Assembly: GCA_020851455.1 (NCBI GenBank)
Contig: JADZCT010000018.1
Location: 62,001 to 126,000, forward strand
DNA length: 64,000 nucleotides
Reading direction: 5' to 3'
Source of the DNA: Gemmatimonadaceae bacterium
GTDB lineage: Bacteria; Gemmatimonadota; Gemmatimonadetes; Gemmatimonadales; Gemmatimonadaceae
Position 1 is the stretch's first letter. Each line of letters begins with the position of its first letter. Positions 53,958-63,059 of the stretch are shown piece by piece. A model generated the notes under the pieces. It saw only the letters and a program-made list of their open reading frames with translations, did no database searches and had not been told where the DNA came from. The translations under genes were made by a program, and so were the position numbers.

Positions 53958-54557
53958 GTGAACCCGGTCGAGCTGGTCGCGGTTGCGTTCGGCCTCGTAA
54001 GCGTGGCGCTCTCGGCGCGCGAGCACATAGTCGCGTGGCCCACGGCGATCGTGAACGTGGGGCTGTTCTTCTTCCTGTTCTGGGAAGCACGGCTCTACGC
54101 CGACTCGGTGCTGCAGCTCGTTTACCTCTCGCTCTCGGTGTACGGGTGGTGGGCATGGCTGCACGGCGGCGCGGCGCGCGGCGCCCTCCGCGTCTCGCGC
54201 GGCACGCGGCGCCTCTGGCTGCTCACACTCCCCGCCACCATTGGCGCCGGGTTCGCGCTGGGGGCATTCCTCGAGAGGCACACCGACTCGCCCGTGCCCT
54301 TCCTCGACGCGCTCCTCACCACGACAAGCCTGCTCGCGCAGTGGATGATGACGCGCAAGATCCTCGAGAACTGGGTGCTGTGGATCGTCGTTGACATCGT
54401 GTACGTGCCGACGTTCATCGCGCGCGGGCTGCCGTGGACGGCGCTTCAGTACGGCGTGTTCCTCATCCTCGCGTGGATGGGGTTCGTGGGGTGGCGGGCT
54501 TCGTGGCGCGCCGACCGGGCCGGCACCCCGCCAACGCAGGCGGCGCCGGCGCAATGA
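53958..54557 (+). CDS. pnuC: Nicotinamide riboside transporter PnuC
   Basis: Inner-membrane carrier for nicotinamide riboside, 199 residues, about seven hydrophobic helices. The family core is seen in WPTAIVNVGLFFFLFWEARLYAD, SLSVYGWWAW and the later WIVVDIVYVPTFIARGL. Facilitated entry is driven by phosphorylation inside the cell; the next gene encodes a matching kinase and starts within the pnuC stop (ATGA). PnuT (thiamine) and PnuX (riboflavin) belong to the same family, but the kinase neighbour favours the nicotinamide riboside substrate. Confidence 0.9.
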   Translation: MNPVELVAVAFGLVSVALSAREHIVAWPTAIVNVGLFFFLFWEARLYADSVLQLVYLSLSVYGWWAWLHGGAARGALRVSRGTRRLWLLTLPATIGAGFALGAFLERHTDSPVPFLDALLTTTSLLAQWMMTRKILENWVLWIVVDIVYVPTFIARGLPWTALQYGVFLILAWMGFVGWRASWRADRAGTPPTQAAPAQ

Positions 54558-55153
54558 CGGTCCGGATCGTCGTGACCGGCCCCGAGTGCACGGGCAAGAC
54601 GACCCTGGCCGCTGCACTTGCCGACTCGATTGGCGCCAAGTGGGTGCCCGAGGCGGCCCGGCTCTACGCCGAGCGCGCTGCGCGCCGGGGACGCACTCTC
54701 AGCGCGGGCGACGTGGAGCCGATCGCGCGGGCGCAGATGAGGGCCGAAGACGCCGCGCTCCGGACTGGCCGCGGTGACAGTGCCATGGGCTATCGCGGCG
54801 ATGGTGCTGGCGCACGGGCCACGACCCGTCCACCCGCCCGCCTCGTGCTCGACACCGACCTCGTAAGCACCGCGGTGTACGCGCAGCACTATTACGGCCT
54901 CGACGTGCCATGGATCAGCGCGGCCGCGCTCGAGCGGCGCGGCAACCTCTACGTGCTCGCCGCGCCCGACATCCCGTGGGTCGCAGACGGCATCCGCGAC
55001 CGCCCCGCCGCCCGCGAGGCCATGTTCGCCCAGTTCCAGCGCGCGCTGCAGCGCATCGGGGCGAACGTCGTCGAGGTGCGTGGGCTCGGCGACGCGCGCT
55101 TCCAGGCCGCGATCAAGGAAGTGCGCTCGCTCCTCGAAGGGGAGCGCAAGTGA
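54554..55153 (+). CDS. NadR-type nicotinamide riboside kinase
   Basis: A 199-residue P-loop kinase resembling the C-terminal domain of NadR. Walker A is VTGPECTGKTTLA (7-19); VPEAARLYAE follows as in NadR; LDTDLVSTAVYA is the acidic strand; DIPWVADGIRDRP near 150-162 contains the lid-like Asp/Arg residues. No HTH and no adenylyltransferase domain. The start shares ATGA with the end of pnuC, so import and trapping of the nucleoside are produced together. A stretch 80-92 (MGYRGDGAGARAT) is an unusual glycine-rich insertion. Confidence 0.85.
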   Translation: MTVRIVVTGPECTGKTTLAAALADSIGAKWVPEAARLYAERAARRGRTLSAGDVEPIARAQMRAEDAALRTGRGDSAMGYRGDGAGARATTRPPARLVLDTDLVSTAVYAQHYYGLDVPWISAAALERRGNLYVLAAPDIPWVADGIRDRPAAREAMFAQFQRALQRIGANVVEVRGLGDARFQAAIKEVRSLLEGERK

Positions 55154-55186
55154 GCGCGTGCGTGGCCTCGCGATGATCGCGACGCG

Positions 55187-56548
55187 ATGATCGCGCAAGC
55201 GGCGGCATTCACACAGGCGGCCGCGCTCGCACAGGCGCCGATCGCCGAGCAGCCAGTGTCGGAACTCGCCACCGCCGCGCTCCAGGCCACAATCACCGCC
55301 GGCCTCGCGCTCGTCTGCCTCTGGGTGTGGCGGCGCACGCGCGAGCCCCACTTCGCGTGGTGGGCAGTGGCCTTTGGCATCTACGACCTCCGCATCGGCG
55401 CAATCTCCGCGTTCCTCGCAACAGGGAACCGCGCCTGGCTGTTCTGGCACCAGGTCGTCACCGGCTGGACCGCCCTCGCGCTCTTCTGGGCAGCGATGGT
55501 CTTTGCCCACCGGCCGCAGTGGCGCCGCTGGTACTGGGCGCTGCTCGCCTTCCCGCTCGTCTGGAGCGATATCGCCGTCAACCGGCTCGAGAACTTCGCC
55601 CTCGCCGCCGCGCCGGCGGTGATCTTCATCTCCGCGACGACACTCTGGACGGGCGTCGTGCTGCTCCGCCACCGGAAGCCAGCCACGCGCACGGCGTCCA
55701 CGATCCTTGGCTGGACCTTCCTCGCGTGGGGCGTGCACCACCTCGACTACCCGATCCTCCGCGCGCAGGGAGCATGGCTCCCGTGGGGATACTACCTCGA
55801 CATCTTCTTCGTGCTCGGCGTGGGCGCGGGGATCCTCCTCCTCGTGAACGCCGACCTCGCGAGCCGGCTCCAGGCCCGCACGGCGGAACTCGAGCGGCTC
55901 TCGCGGCTCATGGTGCGGCAGCACGAGGACGAGCGCCACCGGCTCTCCATCGCCCTGCACGACGAAACGGCGCAGGTATTCGCCGCAGTGAAGATGCAGC
56001 TCGGCGTGGTGCGTGAGCAGGTGAACCCGGCCGCAGCGGCGGTGCTGGACCGCGCTATCACGCTTTTCGACGACGGTATCCAGGGCGTGCGGCGCGTGAC
56101 GCGCGACCTCCGCCCCGCCCTCCTCGACGACCTCGGCCTCCTACCCGCCCTTCGCTCGCTCGTTGGCGAGTTCGTCGAGCAACAACGCCTTCGCGTGACG
56201 TTCGACGCGCCGCAGGACCTTCCGGTGATGCCCAGCGACGCCGAAGTCGCGGTGTACCGCGCCGTGCAGGAAGCGCTCACCAACGTCAGCCGCCACGCCA
56301 GCGGGGCCGCGGCGCGCGTGCGGGTGGCCGCCGACGCCAACGCGCTGCGGGTGGAAGTGAGCGACGACGGCCCCGGGCTCGCCGCCCCCGACACCCTCGC
56401 CCGCGCCGACGCCGAGGGGCACCTCGGCATCACCGGCATGCGCGAGCGCATCGGCGCGCTGGGGGGCGACCTCCGCGTGGAGTCCACGCCCGGGCGCGGC
56501 CTGCGGCTCTCGATCACGATCCCCGTCGCGGAAGACCGCGCAATGTGA
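55187..56548 (+). CDS. NarL-type sensor histidine kinase with multi-pass sensor
   Basis: A 453-residue kinase. Residues about 28-215 contain six or seven hydrophobic helices and no periplasmic loop domain, so the sensor is the membrane part. A coiled coil (SRLQARTAELERLSRLM) leads to HisKA_3 with RHRLSIALHDETAQ, His in ALHDE; HATPase_c follows (YRAVQEALTNVSRHA, DDGPGL, HLGITGMRERIGALGG). Directly upstream of a LuxR-type response regulator whose GTG/ATG region overlaps or abuts this stop. Confidence 0.92.
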   Translation: MIAQAAAFTQAAALAQAPIAEQPVSELATAALQATITAGLALVCLWVWRRTREPHFAWWAVAFGIYDLRIGAISAFLATGNRAWLFWHQVVTGWTALALFWAAMVFAHRPQWRRWYWALLAFPLVWSDIAVNRLENFALAAAPAVIFISATTLWTGVVLLRHRKPATRTASTILGWTFLAWGVHHLDYPILRAQGAWLPWGYYLDIFFVLGVGAGILLLVNADLASRLQARTAELERLSRLMVRQHEDERHRLSIALHDETAQVFAAVKMQLGVVREQVNPAAAAVLDRAITLFDDGIQGVRRVTRDLRPALLDDLGLLPALRSLVGEFVEQQRLRVTFDAPQDLPVMPSDAEVAVYRAVQEALTNVSRHASGAAARVRVAADANALRVEVSDDGPGLAAPDTLARADAEGHLGITGMRERIGALGGDLRVESTPGRGLRLSITIPVAEDRAM

Positions 56549-56559
56549 GAGAATTCCGG

Positions 56560-57225
56560 ATGGCTCCGATTCGCGTTATGGTGGTGGACGACCACGCTGT
56601 GGTGCGTGAAGGGATCCGCCACGTGCTCGGCGACCCGGAGCGGTACGCCGTGGTCGCCGAGGCATCGAGCGCGGCCGAGGCAATCGAGCGCGTCGCGAGC
56701 GCGTCGCCCGACGTGATCATCCTCGACATCTCGATGCCCGGCGGGTCCGGGCTAGGTGCCGTGGCGGAACTCGTCGAGCGGGCTCCACGGGCAAAGGTGC
56801 TCATGCTCTCCGTGCACGACGACACCGAGTACGTGATCGAGAGCGTGCACGCAGGGGCGCACGGCTACCTGCGCAAGGATTCCACGCCGGCAGAGCTGCG
56901 CACCGCGATTGCAACCGTGTGCGAAGGGCGGCGGTACTACTCGCCGCAGGTCGCGGGCGTACTCGCGAGCGCCCTGCGGAACGGCGGAGAAGAGCGCCCC
57001 GCCGGCAAGCCGCCGCGCGCAACCGACGTGCTCTCGCCGCGCGAACTGGAGATCCTCGCGCACATCGCCGACGGCGAGACGAGCCGCGAGATTGGCGCGC
57101 TGCTCGGGATCAGCGTGCGCACCGTGGAAGCGCACCGCAACTCGCTCATGCGAAAGCTGGGAGTACGAACCATCGCGGGACTCACGCGGCTGGCGATCGA
57201 GCAGGAGCTCGTCGGGCACGGATGA
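56560..57225 (+). CDS. NarL/FixJ-family response regulator
   Basis: A 221-residue DNA-binding regulator. Receiver 1-120 with Asp56 (IILDISMPGGSG), Ser/Thr switch in MLSVHDD and Lys in YLRKDSTPAEL; LuxR-type HTH near 153-215 (LSPRELEILAHIADGETSREIGALLGISVRTVEAHRN). The ATG at 56560 starts MAPIRVMVVDDH; a GTG at 56545 overlapping the kinase stop would add five residues. Pairs with the preceding kinase; the adjacent TonB receptor is a possible target. Confidence 0.93.
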   Translation: MAPIRVMVVDDHAVVREGIRHVLGDPERYAVVAEASSAAEAIERVASASPDVIILDISMPGGSGLGAVAELVERAPRAKVLMLSVHDDTEYVIESVHAGAHGYLRKDSTPAELRTAIATVCEGRRYYSPQVAGVLASALRNGGEERPAGKPPRATDVLSPRELEILAHIADGETSREIGALLGISVRTVEAHRNSLMRKLGVRTIAGLTRLAIEQELVGHG

Positions 57226-57239
57226 CGTCCACGCCCCTG

Positions 57240-57267
57240 CCTCGCAGCCGCCCGGGGTCCTGCGAGG
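57240..57267 (+). terminator. Hairpin after the response regulator gene
   Basis: CCTCGCA / TGCGAGG perfect 7-bp arms with a 14-base GC-rich loop, 15 bases after the stop. No T-run. Confidence 0.4.
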
Positions 57268-57351
57268 CCCTGCCAGCGGACGACTGCCGGCGCAGCCCGG
57301 TGGAGATTCGCCCGACACGCGAACTGCGTAGTTCTACCTAAGCGGCTCTGT

Positions 57352-57410
57352 AGTCACGCCAATGGTTGCACCCCGCGCAGGGCCGTAACGTGAGCGCGCA
57401 GTCACGCCAA
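57352..57410 (+). repeat. Paired 11-bp direct repeats upstream of the TonB receptor
   Basis: AGTCACGCCAA occurs at 57352-57362 and again at 57400-57410, 48 bases apart start to start, within the 210-base region before the receptor start at 57436. The spacing (about 4.6 helical turns) and position suggest a regulator binding site, possibly for the neighbouring response regulator. Confidence 0.4.
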
Positions 57411-57435
57411 CTCAACCGAGTACGGAGCCGGCCCA

Positions 57436-59655
57436 GTGCTTCACACACCCGCCCGCCGCCTCGCCGCGGCGGCCTCGTCAATTCTCCTCCTCCTCTCCGC
57501 GGCCCCGGCTGCGAGCCACGCGCAGCAGGCGCCCAAGCCCCCGACGGGATCCGCCGGCGCGGCACCGGTCGCGGATTCCACGCTCGGCGCGACGTCGCTG
57601 CGATCGGTGACCATCACCGCCACGCGTGTCACGACCGACGTCCTCAAGGTTGCGGCGCCAGTGAGCGTGATAGACAGCACGCGCATCTCGACCGAGCTTC
57701 CCAACAGCGCGGCCGACCTGCTTCGCGCCGAGCCAGGCGTGGACATCATCGGCACCGGGGTGAACCAGGTGAGGCCAGCGATCCGGGGCCAGCGCGGCCA
57801 GCGTATCCTGCTGCTCGAGGACGGCATCCGCCTCAACAATTCGCGCCGCCAGCAGGACTTTGGCGAACTGCCCGCGCTCGTTGACCCGTCGCAGCTCGCG
57901 CGGGTGGAAGTAGTGCGCGGGGCGGCGTCGGTGCTCTACGGCACCGACGCAATTGGCGGTGTGGTGAACCTCATCACCCGCTCGCCGCGCGCGAACGGCA
58001 TTGACCGTTTCGGCGGCCGGCTCGGCTACCAGTACGGGTCGGAGGGCGCGTTGAGCAAGGTATCGGCAGGCGTGTCTGGATCGAGCGGGCACCTCGCCTA
58101 CTCGCTGGACGGCACGGCGCGGGTGGCAGGCGACTACAGCGCACCAGCGGGCACATACGGCAACGTGCGCCTCACAAACGATACGCCGCTCCAGTACAGC
58201 GGCGTGCGCGACAACAACGCCTCGGCGGCGCTCACATTCACCAGCGCCTCCGGGCACCACCTCTTCGCCAGGTTCGAGCACTACGGCGCCAACGACGCGG
58301 GCTTCGGGTACATTCCGCCCTCGCTCATCGGGTCCGACCCCACGGTAATCCAGATCCGGTACCCATACCAGGAAACGAGCAGGCTCACTTTCGGATTCCG
58401 CTCCGGTACACTCCGCTGGGCAATTGCCGACCGGCTCGACTTCACCGCTTACACGCAGGCCAACCGGCGAAGTCTCGCGCAGCACATCTTCGTGCCGTTC
58501 CCCTCGGGCTCCCTGCCCGGCGCCGGCGTTGACGTGAACACCGCGAACTTCACCAACATCGCGACAACCGGGCTCCGCGCCGAGGCTACCAAGGCAACGT
58601 CGCATGTGATCTTCACGTACGGGAGCGACTTCTACCTCGACGATGCCAGGGGCACCGACTCCAGCACGACGACGATCCTCGGGTTCGGCAAGCCGCAGTC
58701 GCAGGTCAGCAACAGGCCGCAGCTCCCTGACGCCACCCTCGGCAGCTTTGGGATATTTGCGCAAGGGGACATCCGCCCCACGGACCGGTTCTCGGTGATC
58801 CTTGGCGTGCGCGGGCAGTCAACCGCCAGCGCGCCCAGGGAAGCGCTCATCGGCGCGGCCGGCAAGCAGAACCACCAGAGCTCGACGGCCGTGTACTCCG
58901 CCAACGCCGTATACTCGCTCACCGAGCACCTCTCGCTCGTGGGCACGCTCGGGAGCGCCTTCCGCTCGCCAAACCTCGTAGAGCGCTACTTCGATGGCCC
59001 CACGCCCGAGGGGTCCGGCTACCAGAAAGCCACGCCCGACCTCCGCCCCGAGCGGAGCGTGAACCTCGACGGCGGCCTCAAGTACCGCAGCGGGCGGTAC
59101 ACGGGCGAGGTGTCCGCGTTCCGGAACGACATCCGCGACGCAATCATCGTGCAGAAGACCAGCGAGAAACTGAACGGGCTCGACGTGTACCAGAACGTGA
59201 ACATCGGGAAGCTGCGCGCGACGGGAATCGAGGCATCCGGCGAGGTGCAGCTCGACCGTGGTTTCTCGGCGGCCGCCAACTATACCACGCTCAAGTCAAC
59301 GAACGTCACAATGCCCGAGTGGCCGATCGGCGACTCGTACTCGAGCAAGCTCAACCTCGCGCTCCGCTGGGTGTCGAGCGGCGGGCGGTGGTGGGGCGAG
59401 TATTCGGTGCGGCGCAACGGCGAGCAGAAGGACATCGCGGTTGACGCGAGCCCCGTTGGCCGCGTACTCCCCGCGTTCACCGTGCAGAACCTGCGCGGCG
59501 GTATCCGCGCCTGGCAGCTCGGCGCCGTGCGGCAGGACATCACGATTGGCGTGAGCAACCTCGGTAACGTGCTCTATACCGAGGCGGCAAACGCGTCGTT
59601 CTTCCGGCCCGAGCCCGGGCGGACGCTGGTGCTTGGGGTGACGACGACGTTCTGA
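57436..59655 (+). CDS. TonB-dependent outer-membrane receptor
   Basis: A 739-residue TonB-gated receptor. Signal peptide about 1-29 (ASHAQ), TonB box-like VTITATR near 58-64, plug domain (VSVIDSTRISTELPNSAADLLRAEPGV, IRGQRGQRILLLEDGIRLNN, LARVEVVRGAASVLYGTDAIGGVVNLITR) and a 22-strand barrel ending LVLGVTTTF. It resembles BtuB/vitamin or siderophore receptors rather than SusC. Downstream of pnuC, the NR kinase and a two-component system, so an NAD precursor or related vitamin is a reasonable guess for the ligand. GTG start with GGAG before it. No riboswitch motif was recognised in the leader. Confidence 0.92.
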   Translation: MLHTPARRLAAAASSILLLLSAAPAASHAQQAPKPPTGSAGAAPVADSTLGATSLRSVTITATRVTTDVLKVAAPVSVIDSTRISTELPNSAADLLRAEPGVDIIGTGVNQVRPAIRGQRGQRILLLEDGIRLNNSRRQQDFGELPALVDPSQLARVEVVRGAASVLYGTDAIGGVVNLITRSPRANGIDRFGGRLGYQYGSEGALSKVSAGVSGSSGHLAYSLDGTARVAGDYSAPAGTYGNVRLTNDTPLQYSGVRDNNASAALTFTSASGHHLFARFEHYGANDAGFGYIPPSLIGSDPTVIQIRYPYQETSRLTFGFRSGTLRWAIADRLDFTAYTQANRRSLAQHIFVPFPSGSLPGAGVDVNTANFTNIATTGLRAEATKATSHVIFTYGSDFYLDDARGTDSSTTTILGFGKPQSQVSNRPQLPDATLGSFGIFAQGDIRPTDRFSVILGVRGQSTASAPREALIGAAGKQNHQSSTAVYSANAVYSLTEHLSLVGTLGSAFRSPNLVERYFDGPTPEGSGYQKATPDLRPERSVNLDGGLKYRSGRYTGEVSAFRNDIRDAIIVQKTSEKLNGLDVYQNVNIGKLRATGIEASGEVQLDRGFSAAANYTTLKSTNVTMPEWPIGDSYSSKLNLALRWVSSGGRWWGEYSVRRNGEQKDIAVDASPVGRVLPAFTVQNLRGGIRAWQLGAVRQDITIGVSNLGNVLYTEAANASFFRPEPGRTLVLGVTTTF

Positions 59656-59712
59656 CGATCGGCAGTCGGGCTTCCGCGGTGGAGGCCGGCCCACCACGTG
59701 TAAGGATTCGAC

Positions 59713-59740
59713 CGACGCCACTCCAGACGGGGTGGCGTCG
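59713..59740 (+). terminator. Strong terminator hairpin after the TonB receptor
   Basis: 12-bp stem CGACGCCACTCC / GGGGTGGCGTCG (one G-T pair) with an AGAC tetraloop, 58 bases after the stop, separating the receptor from the SusC-like gene. Confidence 0.8.
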
Positions 59741-59883
59741 CTCGCTTGTACCATCGCCGGACCGGCAATAGCTTCGAGGTTGGCGCTGCGTGCGGCGTGA
59801 CTCCGGACAGTCCAGCGGAGTGTCCAGGTGTTCCCCGCCCGCGCCCGTTACCCCCAGCCCCCATCCCGCCAGGAGATATCTCG

Positions 59884-62800
59884 ATGCGGATCCGCAGGTG
59901 CATGCAGCCCATCCGGGCCGCGGCGCTCGGCGCCATGCTTTTCGTGGCTTTCGCGCTCGCCGCCCCCTCCACCGCGGCGGCGCAGGCCGTTGGCCAGATC
60001 TCCGGCACCGCGCGCGACACCGCATCGGGCGCGGGCATCCCCGGCGTTCAGGTGCTCGTCGTCGGCACGCGGCTAACCGCGGTGGCCGACGCCAGCGGCA
60101 AGTACTCCATCTCGGGCGTCCCCGTCGGCACGCACACCATCCAGTTCCGCCGCGTGGGCTTCGGGCCGCGCGACGTGAGCGGGGTAACGGTCACCGCCGG
60201 CGGCACCGCCACCGTGAACGCAGCGCTCACCGCGATCGCGCTCCAGCTCGAGGCCGTGGTAACCACCGGCGTGGTTGATCCCACTTCGGGCACCCGCGTG
60301 CCGTTTACCGTGGGCCACCTCGACATGGCCAACGCGCCCGTGCCGCACGCCAACCCGATGGAAACGCTGCAGGGCAAGATGGCGGGCGTCACCACCCTCA
60401 CCGACGGTCAGCCGGGAAGCGGCACCAACGTGCTCCTCCGCTCGCCCACCAGCATCAACAAGTCGAACAGCCCGCTCATCGTCGTTGACGGCGTGATCCA
60501 GACGCAGGCGTTCGGCGCCAGCACGGCCGACCTCGAGTCAATGGATATCGAGAGCGTCGAGGTAGTGAAGGGCGCCGCGGCGGCCTCGCTTTACGGCTCG
60601 CGCGCATCCAGCGGCGTGATCAGCATCCGCACGCGCCGCGCGGCCGACATGACCCTGGGCGCAACGCGCGTCACCGCCCGCAGCGAGGCGGGCCAGAACT
60701 CGCTCGGCAACGAGATCCCGTGGTCGCGGTACCACTCGTACATGGTGAACGCGTCGGGGCAGTACATCAATGCGGCCGGCGCCGTGGTGCCCCGCAGCCA
60801 GCGCGTGGCCGACTCGGTGTTCCGCCGCTTCCAGGACAAGCCGTTCATCGTGCCCATCTACAACCAGGTGAACGCGTTCTTCCACCCGGGCGGGTTCTAC
60901 AAGAACTCGGTGAACATCGGGCAGAACACGGGGCGCACCAACTGGTTCGGCTCGTTCGTTAACTCGAAGGAAGACGGCGTGATCCTTGGCCACGGTGGGT
61001 ACGGCGAGAACGCCGTGCGCCTCAACCTCGACCACCGTCCCACCGACAACCTCACCCTCTCGTTCAGCGGCTACCACATGCGCGCCCAGCGCGAGGAGAT
61101 CGGCGACCCGTTCTTCCCTCTCATCAATCAGTCGTCCGACGTGAACCTGCGCGTTCCCGACGCCGACGGCACGCCGTACGTGTTCCAGGCCGACTCGTCC
61201 GAGGGGCGCGAGGCCAACCCGCTCTACACGCTCTACAACACCAGCGACTGGACGAAGCGCGCGCGCACGCAGGGCGGGATCGAGGCGCGCTACCGCCCGC
61301 TCGGCTGGCTGGGCTTCGACGCCAACGTGAGCTACGACCGGTCCGACCGCCGCGAGAACTACTTCCTCGACGCGGGCGTCAAGACCGGCACCTACCCGAC
61401 CGGCAGCCCGGGTGAGATCAGCGAGTTCTCCGGCACCACCGACGCGCTCAACTCCGCCGCCAGCGCCAACCTCACCTGGCAGCTTGGCAGCTTCAACGTC
61501 CGCAGCACCGTGCGCGGGCTCATGGAGCGCGAGACCAACCAGACCACGACCGCAGGCGGCACCATCCTCTCTGCGCCGGGCGTACGGTCGCTCAACAACG
61601 CGCAGAGCCGGACCGTCTCGTCGGCGACCACTGAGATCAGGTCGCTCGGCTACTTCGCAACGCTCGGCGCCGACTACGACGGCAAGTACATCTTCGACGG
61701 CCTCGTGCGGCGCGACGGCAGTTCGCTCTTCGGCGAGGCCGAGCGCTGGCACTCGTATTACCGCCTGAGCGGCTCGTACCGCATCTCGCAGGAACCGTGG
61801 TGGCCCTTCCCGGCGTTCAACGAGTTCAAGCTACGCGCCTCGCGCGGCACGGCCGGCGGCCGCCCGAGCTTCAACGACCAGTTCGAGACCTACGCCTTCA
61901 CCGCCGGCGGCGGGCTCGGCAAGTCCACCCTCGGCAACCGCTTCCTCAAGCCCGAACTCTCCACCGAGACGGAAGTCGGCATTGACGCGATCTTCCGCGA
62001 TCGCGTGTCGCTGCAGCTCTCATACGCGCGCAACCGCGTGCAGGACCAGCTCGTCGCGATCCCGCTCGCCAAGATGTACGGCTACCCCTCGCAGTGGCAG
62101 AACGCCGGAACCGTGGAGGGAAACACCATCGAAGGAACGATCGAGGCGCAGATCGTCGCCAAGCCACGGTTCGAGTGGCGGCTGGGGCTCGTGGCCGACC
62201 GCTCGCGCAACAAGATCACCGAGTTCGACCGCTCGTGCTTCACCACCAACACGATCGCGTACCGCTGCGCTGGCGAAACGCTCGGCGCTATGTACGGGTT
62301 CCTGTTCATGACATCTCCCGGACAGCTCCCCGCCGAGGCAGCCGCGCGCGGCTCCGAGTTCCAGTTGAACGACGAAGGCCTGCTCGTCTGGGTGGGCCCC
62401 GGGAACAAGTTCACCGAAGGCGAGACCAAGCGGCTCTGGGGCACCACCGCGACGATCGGCTCGGCGAACTACGGATGGGGAATGCCTATCACGCAGATTG
62501 ACTCGGTGGGCAATCCGCGCGTCGCGAAGATCGGGGACGGTAACCCCGTGGGACACTTTGGCGTCTCGAACGACATCACATGGCGCGGGCTCCGCGTGTA
62601 CGCCCTCGTTGACGTGCAGATGGGCGGCGACGTGTACAACCAGACCCGCCAGCGCATGTACCAGTACGGCCGTCACCGCGACGTGGACCAGGCCGGCAAG
62701 CCGCAGGACCTCAAGAAGCCGGTTGACTACTACGTGTCGCTGTACAACGCCAGCAACATCGTGAACTACTTCGTGGAGAACGCCGGCTTCGTGAAGCTGC

Positions 62801-63027
62801 GCGAGATCTCGCTCACGTACCAGTTCCCGAACAGCCTGCTGCGGCCGCTTGCCCGCGCCGGGGTGAAGGGCGCGCAGTTCTCGATCATCGGGCGCAATCT
62901 CCTCACGTTCACCAGGTACAAGGGCTACGACCCGGAAGTGTTCGGGGCCAACCCGCTCGTGCGGCTCGACAGCTACAGCTACCCGCGCTACCGCACCGTG
63001 ACGAGCGCCCTCCAGGTGAACTTCTGA
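59884..63027 (+). CDS. SusC/RagA-family TonB-linked outer-membrane protein
   Basis: A 1047-residue TonB-dependent transporter of the SusC/RagA group. A signal peptide (about 1-34, ending AAAQA) is followed by a carboxypeptidase-D regulatory-like domain (GQISGTARDTASGAGIPGVQV), then a plug with the family signature NPMETLQGKMAGVTT and SVEVVKGAAAASLYGSRASSGVISIRT, and a large barrel ending FTRYKGYDPEVFGANP and VTSALQVNF. Works with the SusD-like lipoprotein encoded 32 bases later to take up oligosaccharides or peptides. ATG at 59884 follows a perfect AGGAG. Confidence 0.95.
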   Translation: MRIRRCMQPIRAAALGAMLFVAFALAAPSTAAAQAVGQISGTARDTASGAGIPGVQVLVVGTRLTAVADASGKYSISGVPVGTHTIQFRRVGFGPRDVSGVTVTAGGTATVNAALTAIALQLEAVVTTGVVDPTSGTRVPFTVGHLDMANAPVPHANPMETLQGKMAGVTTLTDGQPGSGTNVLLRSPTSINKSNSPLIVVDGVIQTQAFGASTADLESMDIESVEVVKGAAAASLYGSRASSGVISIRTRRAADMTLGATRVTARSEAGQNSLGNEIPWSRYHSYMVNASGQYINAAGAVVPRSQRVADSVFRRFQDKPFIVPIYNQVNAFFHPGGFYKNSVNIGQNTGRTNWFGSFVNSKEDGVILGHGGYGENAVRLNLDHRPTDNLTLSFSGYHMRAQREEIGDPFFPLINQSSDVNLRVPDADGTPYVFQADSSEGREANPLYTLYNTSDWTKRARTQGGIEARYRPLGWLGFDANVSYDRSDRRENYFLDAGVKTGTYPTGSPGEISEFSGTTDALNSAASANLTWQLGSFNVRSTVRGLMERETNQTTTAGGTILSAPGVRSLNNAQSRTVSSATTEIRSLGYFATLGADYDGKYIFDGLVRRDGSSLFGEAERWHSYYRLSGSYRISQEPWWPFPAFNEFKLRASRGTAGGRPSFNDQFETYAFTAGGGLGKSTLGNRFLKPELSTETEVGIDAIFRDRVSLQLSYARNRVQDQLVAIPLAKMYGYPSQWQNAGTVEGNTIEGTIEAQIVAKPRFEWRLGLVADRSRNKITEFDRSCFTTNTIAYRCAGETLGAMYGFLFMTSPGQLPAEAAARGSEFQLNDEGLLVWVGPGNKFTEGETKRLWGTTATIGSANYGWGMPITQIDSVGNPRVAKIGDGNPVGHFGVSNDITWRGLRVYALVDVQMGGDVYNQTRQRMYQYGRHRDVDQAGKPQDLKKPVDYYVSLYNASNIVNYFVENAGFVKLREISLTYQFPNSLLRPLARAGVKGAQFSIIGRNLLTFTRYKGYDPEVFGANPLVRLDSYSYPRYRTVTSALQVNF

Positions 63028-63059
63028 CCGCTCCCCCGACCCCAAGCCGAGACACACGA

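Noticed and set aside
57226-57435. Possible vitamin riboswitch before the TonB receptor
   Set aside because: No thiamin (THI box), cobalamin or NAD-type conserved core could be matched by eye; only a hairpin and two direct repeats were seen.
59760-59850. Inverted repeat ACTCCG/CGGAGT in the SusC leader as a regulatory RNA
   Set aside because: Six pairs with a ten-base loop is expected by chance in such GC-rich DNA and no conserved motif surrounds it.
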